This document shows, one piece after another, positions 52,501 through 64,000 of a stretch of 64,000 nt of DNA. The notes under the pieces are model-generated. The model searched no databases. It was not told the origin of the DNA and was given only the letters and a program-made list of their open reading frames with translations. The position numbers and the translations under genes are program-made. Every line of letters starts with the position of its first letter. The stretch's first letter is position 1. The stretch comes from Muricea muricata (lineage: Eukaryota > Cnidaria > Anthozoa > Malacalcyonacea > Plexauridae): the NCBI GenBank assembly GCA_963855995.1, contig OY979718.1, forward strand, positions 60,056,564-60,120,563, given 5' to 3'.

Positions 52501-55500
52501 AAGTGACTATCGGTGAACATTCGTCTTCACCGTGACGAAATCGACGTGAACTTACACCAATAATCACTGAGCCTGAGGTGAATAATTGTTTTAGCATAAT
52601 CACACGGGATGAAATGACAAAAATACGTTTCATATTTCAAAACAACATCTGTAACATTGACAAAACGACTGGTAGCTATTTTGAAAAAACCGCTTAAGTG
52701 ATTGTGTCATAATCATCTTTACTCCTAGGGAAACAAATCAGAGCAGAGAATTGTCATTTTTTACCAATGTGATTGTACTAAAGATGAATAAATCAAGAAG
52801 GAAGAGAGCTAGAGAAATTGTACGAAAGAAGTCACACCGTCATTTTAAGCGATCTTTGTAATGCAATTTCAAAGATCGCTTAATTTAAGCGATCTCTACG
52901 ATTGTTTAAGGCGTCCAACCTTGACTCATTGCAACTCTCCAGAGGGTGACTCCGCTGTGAAAGGTTTTGCAATAGTCCCGTACATTCAAGGAATTGTGGA
53001 ACCGATCAAGAGAGTTTTTAATAATTGTGGTATCAAGGTTGCCCTGAAACCCTTTCAGAACATTGGGACATATTTTTGCGAAACCCAAGGATCGCGTTCC
53101 GACTGATCAGAAAACACATGCTGTATACTCCATACCATGCGGTGATTGCGAGAACGTATATCTGGGTCAAACAAATCGCCAGTTTTGCACACGTCTGAAA
53201 GAACATCAAAGTGCTATTTCTAATTTTAACAGCTCAAAATCAGCTTTGGCTGAACACGTGTGTGAAACAAGCCATAACATTACGTGGGAAAATTCTAAAG
53301 TCATTACCACTAACAATCGTTATGGTTAAAGGCTTTGTTTGGAAGCCTTGCATATCAATGCGAGCCCTTGTGCCTTAAATAGGGATGACGGAAGTCATTT
53401 ACCACAAGAGTATTTACATCTTGTTGGTAGATGACGTCACCTTGACAGCATATAAGGTCGTGAGTTTCAACATCAGACCACCCCTGATGAAGGCACTAGA
53501 CCGGAGTGTCGAAACGTTGGGTCGTGAATGTAATCTTAGTTCGGTGATTTCATTCATTTAACAAAACCAGAGTAGCACTTATTATGTCGAATCAATAGAT
53601 AGTTGCAAAAAATTTCATTCCATGGGCACTTCAACAAAGAATTTTTTACCAGATACACAATAGTACGTGCATGTAACAAGGTTTTACTCCAATAATGGTT
53701 TAAATTAAAAGAAGCGTTTAATAAAGGTCATGTATTTCAAAATAGAGTATGAGCTTACTGAATTCAGTGGAGGTTCGAAAATTTCATCTGTCAATTCGGT
53801 TGCACTCCTTGATCTCTTTGATGGATAGTCGCCCATGTATTTTAATATAGGTGATAAATGTTAAGGTAAATACTGATAGCATATAATGTCAGTAATATCG
53901 TAAGATAATATATCGCAGCATAGTAAAAAATAAAATACCACTTGTGCATACTTTTGCTACACAAACTAGGAACTAGCTACTCTGCTTTGAACAAAACATG
54001 GAAAAGGATATCCAAAAATGTTTGGGTCGCTTTATAAGATAGGTCTTCCTTTCCTATAAGTCTCTGAAGCAGAGGCTGTTTGATAGGCTCCTAAAAAGTC
54101 AAGTTAAATTTAGTTAAAATCTTGACGTATCGAAATCAGTGAACAAAGTTACAAAGTAGAAAGTAACATCGTGAAGTACCGAGCAATGACCCTTCTGTAT
54201 GCACGACCTTTGTCATCAAATCTACTGAATATGCATTAGTGCAGCTCAGTTACATCTTTATGTAACACTTTGTTTATGGCTACGGTATTTATCAATCATT
54301 GCAGATTTTTGTCAGCATCAAAAATGTAGGATTACCTAACCCTAAATTGACACCTATTTTAAAACTATACTTAAATTTTCTAGCTACAGAAAAAGAAAAG
54401 AAACCTTCTGGAATGCCCAAACTGTATTCCTGTCTTTCCTTAATCCACTTCTGCCAATAGTTCTTGCTGCTGGAGGAACAAAGTGATCTTTAGCGTACTC
54501 CTCTAGAGTGTGAGGGTGTTCAGGAATATCTAAGTCGTCAAGATGCAGCGTTGAATGTGCTGAAGCAATAATCTTTTCTGCGCCTTCTTTTGATTGTCTC
54601 TCAAACTGTGCCTGTAATTTATATAACATGGTGTAAGCAGAGCTAAGATACTAAGCTAGTAAGTAAAGATAATATGTACTGAACCCATTTTGTTATTGTT
54701 TAATTTATTTCAAAACGAACTTATATAAATACACAAGTAGATTAATCTTACCAAAATATCAACAGTTGGCTTGTCAGTGATAGGCAGCACATACACACAC
54801 TCTGCAGGCAGATCTCCAGACAAACCAGTTCGCTCGCATAAACCTTTACACCATCCTGAGTTTGTTATTGAGTCACCAGTTTCGTTATCTTGAAGAATGA
54901 TAAGATCACTTTTCCTGAACGACAGGAAACTTGCGTTCTCCCCTACATAGAGATGAAAAATTAGTTTAACTTTGCCATACTAAATGTCACGAGAAGTGCT
55001 TGACAAGTGTTTCCTTGACATTGAATTCAAGTCGTAGATGTAAGATGAAGAATAGTAACGTAACAACAGCAATGTGTTAATTAATCTACCTGGGCTTTCA
55101 TAGTCCATGAGAGCGACGACATATTTTGATCTCGCTTTCAAACCGTCAAGGAAGTAAGTTACCAGCTCTTTTATATCTTCAGACGTTGGAGATGTAAAAG
55201 TAAAATCGTCGCCTCTCAAAGTTGATATTGTGAAACTCAGACTGCCACTTCTGTCAATAGAGCTATGAAAAAATGGAATTATTGCTGCTAGGTCTTTTAA
55301 AATATGATTATATTAACCCAAATCTGGATCTGAAATCATCACTGTATATTTGTATCGTTCTAAAAATTTGTATGTCCAAATTTCCTTATTAGCATCAAAA
55401 AATGGAAATGACGCTACTAAAAATGTGGTTGCCTTCGGAAGTTGAAAAATGTTTGTTTTTCGATTCAAAGAATAGTAGAATCATAATCGGAAAGGTTTCA

Positions 55501-58500
55501 CCTTTGAGAAGTTTAACCGTGAACAACCAGCGTTTAGTAAATTTCTACTCAATATCTTTTAGCCATTTCAATTGACGTATTTTAAACGACATCATACCTA
55601 CTGCTAGAGACACCAGTAATCTCTGCAAACTGCAATTCAAGTAACACGTGCTCTTTATCATCTACCACGTATACACCAGTCCAGTTAACAGCTATAATGA
55701 CATCCTGTCGTCCAAGTGACGGACCAGCGAATTGATAAGCTTCGTAGAATCTTGAAAATAACAACGGCCATCTTATCCTAGCTCTTTCAACAATATGGTC
55801 TTTAATGTTCATGGGATTTGCGTTTTCCTTGATAAACGGGTTCTAAATAACAAAAGGCGGCACATCATTAAAGAAGCATTTGTATAAGCGGCGGTGTGAC
55901 GGAGTATCAATAGTTTTGTGTTTTATCAAAATACTCTATGGCAGTCGAAAATTTGCATATATACTCCGTAGCTTCCATACTTAATTTTAGTGGGCAGTGA
56001 TAACCAATTTGTGCATTGATAAAATTTAATATTAAACGCGTGTAAATATTAAACTATAGACACTTGCTATTTACTTGATTAGACGTATGTGACCAAACAT
56101 GTGATTAATGATAGTTCAAATCCAAGAGTAAATTCCCCGAGTAATTGTAAAGCGAGAAGCTATGATAGAAACTAGGCTTCCGACCTGATCATTACAAAAA
56201 TTCAGTTGCGCAGGAATTTCTGTGTATCAAAATGATCACAGACAGCTTGTAAAATGTATGTTAATTATTATGAGCAACTGCTCGAAGGCTCATGAAATTA
56301 TGCAGTGATCGAGAATCTTAAAAATTAGGTGTGGTTTGTCAAAAAACAGATCGAAACAGAAATAACTCAGGAATAAATCTCATACAAAACTTATTTTGTT
56401 AGTATATTGTGTATCTACATAATCACGTATATGCCTTGCACCAGTGAGGCCGCAGATTTATACATTGGATACTTATATTAAGAGTTAGTCAACACTCTGC
56501 TGAGATTGTGGATTTTTTGCGGGTACTTGTATTCTTTGCAGGTAGGTCAGTACGCTATCGATCTTTACTTACTTTCTTAAAAGCACCCTCAATGAGGTGG
56601 ACCCATTTTTCAAGACCTCTTGCAGTGTCTAAATATACGTCAGGGATATATGATCCAAGCAGTTCCGTAAGACGACTTCTTAACATATCCCGGCCATATT
56701 CAACATAATATTGCAAAGCCGCTATCTCCGCTAGCTCTTGCTCCTGAAAAACAAGAAAGAGTTTTTGTAAATGACAGATTTGTGAAATTGAAATCAGGAT
56801 GTAACCTGAGTTTGTATGAAAAATTGACAGTCGCGCCATTTCCATCAAAATCTGCGTCACTTACACTTGCAAAACGGTACTCTCCAAATTTGACACCCCT
56901 GACAATTTGCTGATAAATCAGACTTGTGGCAATCCTGTCTTCGCGCGGATCATGCCAAGGAGCGAATATTTCTTTGCGGAAAAATAATCTCCATGGCGCA
57001 TCTCTTTCATGTTGCCCCAGTTCTTTCGCGTATTGTTCACACTGTGAAATGGCATCCATTACATGGTCGTTACTACTTCCCAAGCTGGAAACCTATGATT
57101 AGAAAATATGAGCATTTTCAGATGATCTGAAGTTAAAGCTTAATAATATTATCAATGTATCACCGATTTTTTTGTTTTTAATAAAAAGCGCTTAATAGTA
57201 CTGCATGGGAAGTGATTTTAATTAAAATGGATTTCGTACGAAAACAAAATAAAATAGATGGTAGGAAAACGAGTTCTTGTTTGAAAGAAAAAATGTTTAA
57301 TTTCTAATAATGACAGTTCAAATGCCTGATATGGTGTACACCATTCATTGCATTTTGAAGTAATTTAATTTAGACTCACTCCACTTGAATGAGGTAAATA
57401 GTAAGTTAGTGTGAGATGTTCTGCGAGGAAGTTGCAATAGACTCAAACTAAAGAAGGCAATGCATGAATTAATTTCTTGAGTTCAATATCTATGGTAGAT
57501 ATGCTCCCTTACTTTGTCATAAAGAGCAATGTAAATTGAGAATCCAAAAGTGCTGCTAATGCCAACTTTCTCTGCAAGTTGAGCGCACAGCTCTTTTGCT
57601 GTGGTTGCTGAGTCAGCATAAAGTGTTTTAGTATTTCCATCCATGAACGTTATCGGTAAGATTAGTGGCTTCTTTGATTTTGTAGCCTGAAATTAAACGT
57701 ATACCTTGGTTTCAAATACAACGTAAAGCTACAGTAGTCATTGGCTTCGCAATCATTTTCAAATTAGGAAAGGCTTGAAGGACGTTTTCTATGTTTACGA
57801 AGACTCGTACTCCGACAGTGATATAAGAAGAAATAAACTGTTATAACATTAAACAATTTGCAGATTAAATAACGTTGATGTCGATATGTCAGTTGTTAAC
57901 TGTGAGGTAAAGCGTGTTCTTGACATTGATCTTTGCACAAATATTTTCCTTCTTTTCACACATACTCGTAATTCAAGCCAACTAGGCGGTTGATGCCTGC
58001 TTCCATTCTTTTTTGTCCTTAGAAGACGTTCTTCACAATATGGCGCATAACCGGGAGGACCTTCCCGGATGAAATTCCTCAGATACTTGTAAAGCTAAAG
58101 GGTAAAGTGAGTTATTACTCATTAGCAAGCTTGAAAACACTTTAATGGCATTCTTACCTCCTAGCGTAACTATTGGTGACATCTTATTACAAACTGTTTT
58201 AACTGACAAACCTTTTCAGATGGACAGAAACAACCGACACATAAAGACAATAATATCCAACCACGTGCATGACTTGTCTTGTTTGGGTTTTCTGTTAGTT
58301 GCTTGCAGATTTGGCAGTAAATCTCATCCCTAAATTAGAGTATCAGAATTGTTACTGCACATATCTTTGTATGCTTTGAACTAAACTGTCAAACGGTTGG
58401 TAGAAAAAGTTTTGGTTTCGATTATTATTGTAGATTATTGATTTCTTCTATTCACTGTTACTTTCATTAATATTTATTTCATTCAATAAATATTTATACA

Positions 58501-61500
58501 CATGCAATTCAAAACGCACGGCCGCTATTGCAACACATGAAAAAACGTCCACCTTAATTCTGGTCTTAATATTCCATGTCCAATGATAAAATGAAGTTTT
58601 TCCAGGTTAGTTGTTGGTTTATCATGGGCTGACAGCGGACCATACGATTCTGGAAGATAACCTCGTTCACCTCCTTCTTTAAGCATCGATGTGACATCCT
58701 GTGTTTAGAAAGAAAGAAACACTTGATTTATTTAATCGTTATTAATTAACAAATAGATTTCATTTTTGCGTGCGTCTGTACTGTAATAGATCACAGATGA
58801 CGTCATAGCGTGTGAAGAACAAAAAAGTACGCACGAGACGCAGTCGAGTGTACTTTAATAACACACAGCTCGCGACCAATGAAAATGCAGAATGAACACG
58901 TATTATTATATAAAGTATAATGCAAGTATAGAGTTCTTACATAGAACTAATGGATAACCAAATACAGAGCTGCTGAACGGTAGAATTAATCGATAATGAT
59001 ATCACCTGATAGTGAGATTTTCGCTGTAAACCCCCTGGCTTCCCCCAATTTGCCGCTGTTTTAATTGACAGATCCGCCAAGATATTCAGTCTTACAACAG
59101 TTTGGAATAAAACTTCCATTTGTCACAATTCTTTGCTTCGCACTTAGTACACTAGCGCAGTGATCACGCATTAACTAGCAGCATGATAAGAATTTTACGT
59201 TACCTTTGTGATTTTAGACTTCCTCTTTAACGTAAGAGAAACGAGTTTCTTACGCAGAGTTCCACGTTTTGGATAATTTTCATCCTATAGGATTCAAAGT
59301 AAGTTTCAGCATACATTTTATGTAGATAGTCCAAAAAATGGGGTTTTTTTACCTCAAAATCCAAAATAGGGGGAGGAGCTTCCTTTTGACTACCAAACTT
59401 TCTTCCAAATGTATCATATATTCTTGCCATTACAGGTCCACTTGGTTCCTTCATAACGAAAAATCAACCAGCTTGAAACCCACTCGAACTTCACGTACAA
59501 ATAATATTTTCATAAAATGCACATCAATTATCGTATAATAAAGTTGCAGCATACATAACACGAAAAATACGAAAGGATAATTACGTTATGCATTTATTTT
59601 GTTGTGCTGCATGTTCATCTTGTTCTTCATGACTAATTTTAAATACATTATTTTAACTACATTGGTTAACGATATTGTATACTGACCTGCATATACCTAT
59701 TTTGTTTTGGTTCCGGCATGTCACTCATGAAACGAAGAATGGTAATCCAAACAGCTAATGCAGCCTAAAAAAACATGAGAAATATCCACTAAAATTAACA
59801 TATTAATTCAGGCAAATAAATTCTGAAACACGCTTTAATTAAGATGGCTCGGTATAATAATGCTCACCGAAACCTTAAATACAGATGACATGCACCAACT
59901 TTAATGTTATTTACACAATTCGCCTTACATATCACGTTCACAACAAATAGTTAGGTAAAACATCGAATATTACATGTCATGTAAGATGCTGACGCCATTT
60001 CGGGCGTAAAAACCAGTAATTAAAACTGCATGTGCGTTTTTTAATTGCTGACGCCCCAAAAAAATTCAATTTTAGAGAATGTATGTGCTATATCTCCTTA
60101 TTTTCCACGCATACAGTATTGTACCACAAAAATCTTCCATACAGAAAATATAAAATTCTATGATGCCGAAAAATGTTTTTCAAGAAAACAGCATTTTCGC
60201 ACTTTAAAGAAAATTGAAATTATGGAATTTTTAAAATTTTGCACAATGTTAGTCTGTGGGGTCACCATGCTTCTTTTTGACTTGTGCAGCATGATACATC
60301 ATTTTTGAGTAAAGTTCATACGCAAGTGTTGTCATAGCAATAGCAATGGAGCGTTGGTCATCAAAACTTTCATAATTTAAAAGACCAGATGAAGAATAGA
60401 TGAACAATCCAATACAAACGCATTTAAATTTAACAGTGCGAAAATTAAAGATGTTAAGCAAGCTATAGCTCAATTTTTGAAAACTGTATCGAGCCACCTT
60501 AACATTTATCCTATTTATAAAGAGCTATACTAACTGAACTATTTAACAAAAACTCAATCAAATATCTTTTTAGAGCAGCGGATAGAGATCCAAATGTGAA
60601 AAAAAAGTAACCAGGCATGTTAAGCATTCAGTTTGTGTTAAAAAGATCAGTTTTGCATATGACCCACATAGGGATTTTTATATTTTTAGAGAAAAGCTAA
60701 TTAAAAAAATAGGTATGCCTTGTCAGTGCTTAATTTTCCAATCAATCAATTGTCATGCATGATGAAATTAAAATATTATGAACAAGAATGGATCTGGATA
60801 TTGGCAATTGAAATACCAGGCGGAAAACGCAATCCAAATATGAATATTAGTGCACAGCAAACGATTTCAAGTGCATACTTGCATATCATACGAGTGCACA
60901 CTCTAGATTCTGGTAGAATAATTGTCAATATCGCATGTACTCTTGTTGTTTAAAGGTATACATTTGATCAATGATTATTCAGCCAAATTTACGTATCAAG
61001 CTGATTATTTTAATTTGACAATAAAGCATCAGCTCTACTCTGCTTTCCCTATCATGGGCGTACCAAAGAGGAGAGACGTGTGGATGCTGCAACTGCCATC
61101 GCCAATTTCACCGGCAAAACAGACTTGTTAGTAAAACATTTGGAATCCATGCATCAGTAAATTTATCAACAGAATTGATATGGTCGGAACATCTGTAGAG
61201 AGCCCCTCCCCTCCTTTTCACTTCAAAAGAGAATGGTTTTGCTAAAACCTTGCTCTCTGACAATACAGTATATACTAGCTGCGCTCGGGCTTCGCGCGCC
61301 AAGTGTTGTGAGCGAGCCGATTTGTAGCAAGTCTAAAAATATACGTATTAGTACTTTAGTTATACTCACCATTGTGTCAGCTTCACTTGCCAAAGGCAGT
61401 AAAGGTTGTCGAAGGTTTTGCTTGACGTGTGTGTGACTTGCAGATTGAAAATACGTTGCAGCGAACTTTGAGAAGACGTACTGTGACAAATCTTCATCCT

Positions 61501-64000
61501 TAATCACAAAAACATTAATATTAATTGTCCAAACGAATGATATAATTATATTAAGTTATAAAGGCTGATTATCTAGCTAGTACTAAGCACTTGTCTATTA
61601 TCTACCGATATTATGCATTATACTAATTTGAATTGAGTAATGAAACATGTTGTGGATCGATATAATTTGAGCTAAAATTTTCAGACGTCATCGCATATAG
61701 CAAACTATAATACAGGACGATGGTAAATTGAGGACTTTCAGAATTATCAGACAAACCTCACGTTCCCCAGCAGTTGTCATTTTGACATCGTCCGAAGCGA
61801 TGGTTGGTTCCTGGTTGATTTCTAAATCCTTAAAATGATTGAAATGCGTGAACACAAATGACATATTAAATAATATTGAACAGACTTAATATAGATTATT
61901 GGTACAATAACGTCTTGACTTCCGAAGTAAAACATGCATGAAATAACCTCTCACACCAATCGCTAAAGTGAAGTTTTCCACTAGCGAATTTTTTATGCAA
62001 AGCAATTTTCTCATTTTGTCTTTGAGCTTTCAGCTGAAACTAAGTGGAACTAATTTAATAGGCTTGCATAAGCGAAAAAAATGACTTCGCGTGAAAAAAA
62101 ATGGCCCGTAGAAAACTGTATGTGCTGCATGTATTTTCTTTATTAAATCTGTATTTCGACAACTATACAGTTAAAAAGACGGCAGATGAAGAAACCTACT
62201 TGGAAATACGATGGTGGTGCGCGTCGTTTAGGATCATTTTCATCCAAATAACCAAACATTTCGTCGATCTGTCAAAAAATTTTAAAAAAATAGAACCAAA
62301 GCTTTTGGATAACTTTTAAATATACTTGTTGTAGACTTTACCATTGATGAATCATTGACATCTTGTTCTCTGCGTCTCTTTGCAGATTCTTCCAGTAACA
62401 TGACTTCTTCCGTCTTTTTCTTTGCTTCAATGGCTCTCTGCATGTTCATATCACTTTCACTTTGTTCAATAACATTAAGTCGTTCCTATAATATAATTCC
62501 ATTACTGGCCATATAATATAGCGTGAAAAATAACTCTCATATAAGCAGTTTTGTGGCTGTTGTGACTGTTGTGAAATGATTTGGTGGAAATATACAGCCA
62601 TGATAATCCTCGCAAATACAAGTGATTGAAGAAGACGCGTCTTTAGACATTAGCAATCGTAATGGGCACTAAACGATGCGTTACTTCGTTCGCTGTAGCT
62701 TTTCACAAACTAATTTAAAATTTCTAGTGCAATCGTAAATATTTGAATGTTTTGAGTCTATCTGCTGTCAAATGAGTGCAGGATCAAATCAGACAAAATC
62801 TGAATGAAAGCTGAAATGTACCTGTAAACGTCTTTCAGCCTCTCTTTTTGCAGCACCTCGGCCCATCTTGGCTGTCAAACGCATTTCCTCTTCAATAGCG
62901 AGTCTTTCAGCTTCCAATTTTCGTTTTCTCTGTAAATCACGTGTGGAAAAAAATGTTCTCCGAAAACAATCTGGTGTTGTACAATAAACAAATGAACCGC
63001 TAATTTTATAGATCAGAAGAATAACCATGCCCAAAAGACCTGGTAAAGATATACCGAACCAGATCTAGTTAAGACGGGTTTCCAAACTGTCTAACCTCCA
63101 ACAAATGGTGTTGTGTAGAGTACATGACAATTCCTGGTGGTAAATCCCATAATAATATGATGATATTTCTACATCGTGAGCGACTATTACTGTCATAATA
63201 CTTTCCAAATATGATCTGCTATCGCTTTCTATAAAGACTCTTGCACAGCAAGTGATGTTATAATGCACCAAGTCTCTATGGAAGTTGTACCAACCTCTCT
63301 TCGAAGCATCTCTACTTTATTCTTTGCTAGAACACGTCGCCAACCAGACTGAATGGTAACAACCGCCTTACGACGTTGTCGTAACTTAACTCTAGTCACA
63401 TAACCACGACAATAACCTTGTAGCATTACAAGCCTTTCACGAAGCAGGTTGAACTGAAGAGCCAGACGTTGTGCTCTGTATGCCGCTTGTAGTCGAGCTA
63501 TTCCTCGCCGAAGCTACAAAATGTTATAATTGATATTGCAAACGTTATCTACTACTTAACTCATAGTTTCAAGCTGATTATATTTTTACTTTCAAGTAAA
63601 TACATCCCGATAAATCCTATGGAAAAAAACCAGAGCAACAGCACAATCGCATTGTACGCGAAACATAAAATTTAGACTGTAGCCAATATTGAGAAGCTAT
63701 AATATGCAACTGCAAGTTTCGAGGCATAATTGTAGCAAAGAATTACATGAATGTTCAAATTTCTAGCGTTTTAAACCACTAATCCCAACATACTGTATCT
63801 CAGGAATGATGCAAACAATGCATTATTCTTTAGCAGACCAACGTACCCTAACGAATCGCAGTCTTTCTCGACGGGCGCGCCAAGCTCTTTGCAGTATAAT
63901 GGTGGAGTGCTTCAGATGCAAGAAACGCTTTCTGTAGAAATAGCCGCGGAATACTTTCTGGATGATAACTACTTGCTTTGCCATCACAGTGTCACGATAG
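46507..64000 (-). CDS. MYO7A: Myosin VIIa, lever arm to C terminus (motor domain outside window)
   Basis: Unconventional actin motor of membrane protrusions and stereocilia. 35 exons, 5' to 3': 63847-64000, 63295-63513, 62822-62929, 62342-62485, 62200-62268, 61757-61828, 61370-61498, 59687-59764, 59353-59448, 59204-59284, 58553-58698, 58212-58329, 57966-58094, 57513-57686, 56865-57092, 56573-56743, 55598-55842, 55090-55262, 54752-54942, 54405-54611, 54012-54090, 53759-53850, 51553-51614, 50842-50901, 50438-50588, 50295-50348, 50050-50164, 49806-49892, 49572-49690, 49298-49416, 48190-48256, 47795-47911, 47419-47502, 47039-47158, 46507-46605 (stop 46509-46507). They encode about 1451 residues, close to the matching part of the 2215-residue human protein. 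All phases close; one intron is AT-AC. Domains: five IQ motifs, charged helix, MyTH4-FERM, SH3, MyTH4-FERM. The SH3 and MyTH4-FERM pair with this exact sequence order separates it from myosins X and XV. Confidence 0.96.
48305..48943. mobile_element. CAGGGTGTATAAAAA-family MITE in a MYO7A intron
   Basis: Left CCGGGTGTATGAAAAAATGT; right complementary to CAGGGTGTATAAAAGAATGT. Arms of about 100-125 bp share CCAACAGCAACCAAC and TCGCTTCTAAATTGG. TA lies at the left edge, decayed at the right. About 640 bp, between MYO7A exons 30 and 31 (49298 and 48256). Confidence 0.75.
52860..53580 (+). mobile_element. Penelope-like element 3' remnant in a MYO7A intron
   Basis: One frame (to about 53080) carries [17 protein letters not shown], the conserved linker before the endonuclease. 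After a frameshift near 53063-53085 another frame gives [20 protein letters not shown] and FCTRLKEHQ, the GIY-YIG endonuclease, ending at a stop at 53327. A hammerhead-like motif follows at 53484. The reverse transcriptase part is absent. Antisense to MYO7A, between exons 51614 and 53759. Confidence 0.85.
53484..53523 (+). ncRNA. Hammerhead-ribozyme-like motif at the Penelope-like 3' end
   Basis: CTGATGA (53484-53490), one A, helix II GGCACU/AGUGUC with loop AGACCGG, GAAA (53511-53514), then C, a five-base loop and GTC (53521-53523), which could be a 2-bp helix III plus the NUH cleavage triplet. GGTCGTGA is directly repeated at 53456 and 53520. Helix I is poor: only GTG/CAC with two unpaired C. 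Hammerheads in Penelope-like elements are established; activity of this one is uncertain. Confidence 0.5.
53851..54011 (-). other. MYO7A: U12-type AT-AC intron in MYO7A
   Basis: The exon ending at 54012 is followed by ATATCCTTT (54011-54003), the U12 5' splice consensus. The intron ends CCTTAAC (53866-53860, U12 branch-point type) then ATTTATCAC. The next exon (53850) joins in phase ([15 protein letters not shown]). No AG lies between the in-frame TAA upstream and the exon, so a U2-type acceptor is excluded. Length 161 bp. Confidence 0.88.
54752..54942 (-). other. MYO7A: MYO7A SH3 domain exon
   Basis: Encodes [33 protein letters not shown] and [13 protein letters not shown]: the SH3 fold between the two MyTH4-FERM modules. 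The GW and ALYDY-equivalent positions match the myosin VIIa family. Confidence 0.9.
55090..61498 (-). other. MYO7A: MYO7A first MyTH4-FERM module
   Basis: MyTH4: [189 protein letters not shown]. In vertebrates this module binds SANS. Confidence 0.9.
61757..64000 (-). other. MYO7A: MYO7A lever arm: five IQ motifs and charged helix
   Basis: IQ motifs: [59 protein letters not shown] and [14 protein letters not shown] (63295-64000), predicted to bind calmodulin-type light chains. Then Arg/Glu/Lys-rich helix exons (62342-62929) like the single alpha helix of vertebrate myosin VIIa, and a linker with [12 protein letters not shown]. Confidence 0.85.

Larger units (their letters stand above)
46507..54611 (-). 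other. MYO7A: MYO7A second MyTH4-FERM module and C terminus
   Basis: MyTH4: [206 protein letters not shown]. It binds harmonin-type cargo in vertebrates. Confidence 0.92.

Noticed and set aside
60249..60497. Minus-strand 82-codon frame inside the MYO7A intron between exons 61370 and 59764
   Set aside because: The flanking exons join in phase and match human MYO7A without it; no AG/GT borders giving a conserved insert.

Overview
The window is animal (metazoan) nuclear DNA. The genes are split by many short introns with GT..AG ends. The sequence is AT-rich, and introns and intergenic DNA are full of foldback and MITE-type repeats plus remnants of non-LTR and Penelope-like retroelements. Gene content (MED12, TRIM45-like, myosin VIIa) is general to animals. 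The repeat content and divergence from the human proteins point to an invertebrate; I cannot name the phylum. A minor-spliceosome (U12, AT-AC) intron is recognisable, so the lineage has kept that machinery.

Layout, left to right. (1) 1-26013, minus strand: the 5' 28 exons (about 1370 codons) of MED12, the Mediator kinase-module subunit that activates CDK8/cyclin C; its 3' end lies beyond base 1. Its introns hold a degenerate CR1/Jockey-type LINE (about 15855-19146, plus strand), an LINE reverse-transcriptase fragment (about 22246-22600, minus), a tRNA-derived SINE and many inverted-repeat elements. (2) 26014-28536: the spacer between MED12 and a divergent gene, with a 168-bp hAT-type MITE bearing a perfect 8-bp target duplication, a Penelope-like endonuclease fragment, a second MITE and a 16-bp-unit minisatellite. 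(3) 28537-29772, plus: a protein with a Glu/Lys-rich helix and eight C2H2 zinc fingers. (4) about 31124/33294-36193, plus: a TRIM45-like RING/B-box/coiled-coil/filamin protein with an unusual long acidic tail. (5) 39878-41506, plus: an unrecognised 542-residue basic, probably disordered protein with six copies of a Y-[DN]-hydrophobic-x-E-F-L motif. (6) 46507-64000, minus: 35 exons of myosin VIIa, from the IQ lever arm to the stop codon; the motor domain lies beyond base 64000.

I built the MED12 and MYO7A exon models by reading splice sites on the minus strand. In every case the reading phase closes across the junction, and the translated exons follow the known order of the human proteins. MED12, the zinc-finger protein and TRIM45-like suggest transcription control and ubiquitin signalling; myosin VIIa is an unrelated actin motor. 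I see no sign that the genes form one functional system; this is ordinary linkage.

The least ordinary signals are the six-motif orphan protein, an AT-AC intron in MYO7A with near-consensus U12 signals, and a 212-bp insertion inside the LINE flanked by a 12-bp duplication that carries inverted hammerhead-ribozyme-like cores. A second such core ends the Penelope-like remnant in a MYO7A intron.
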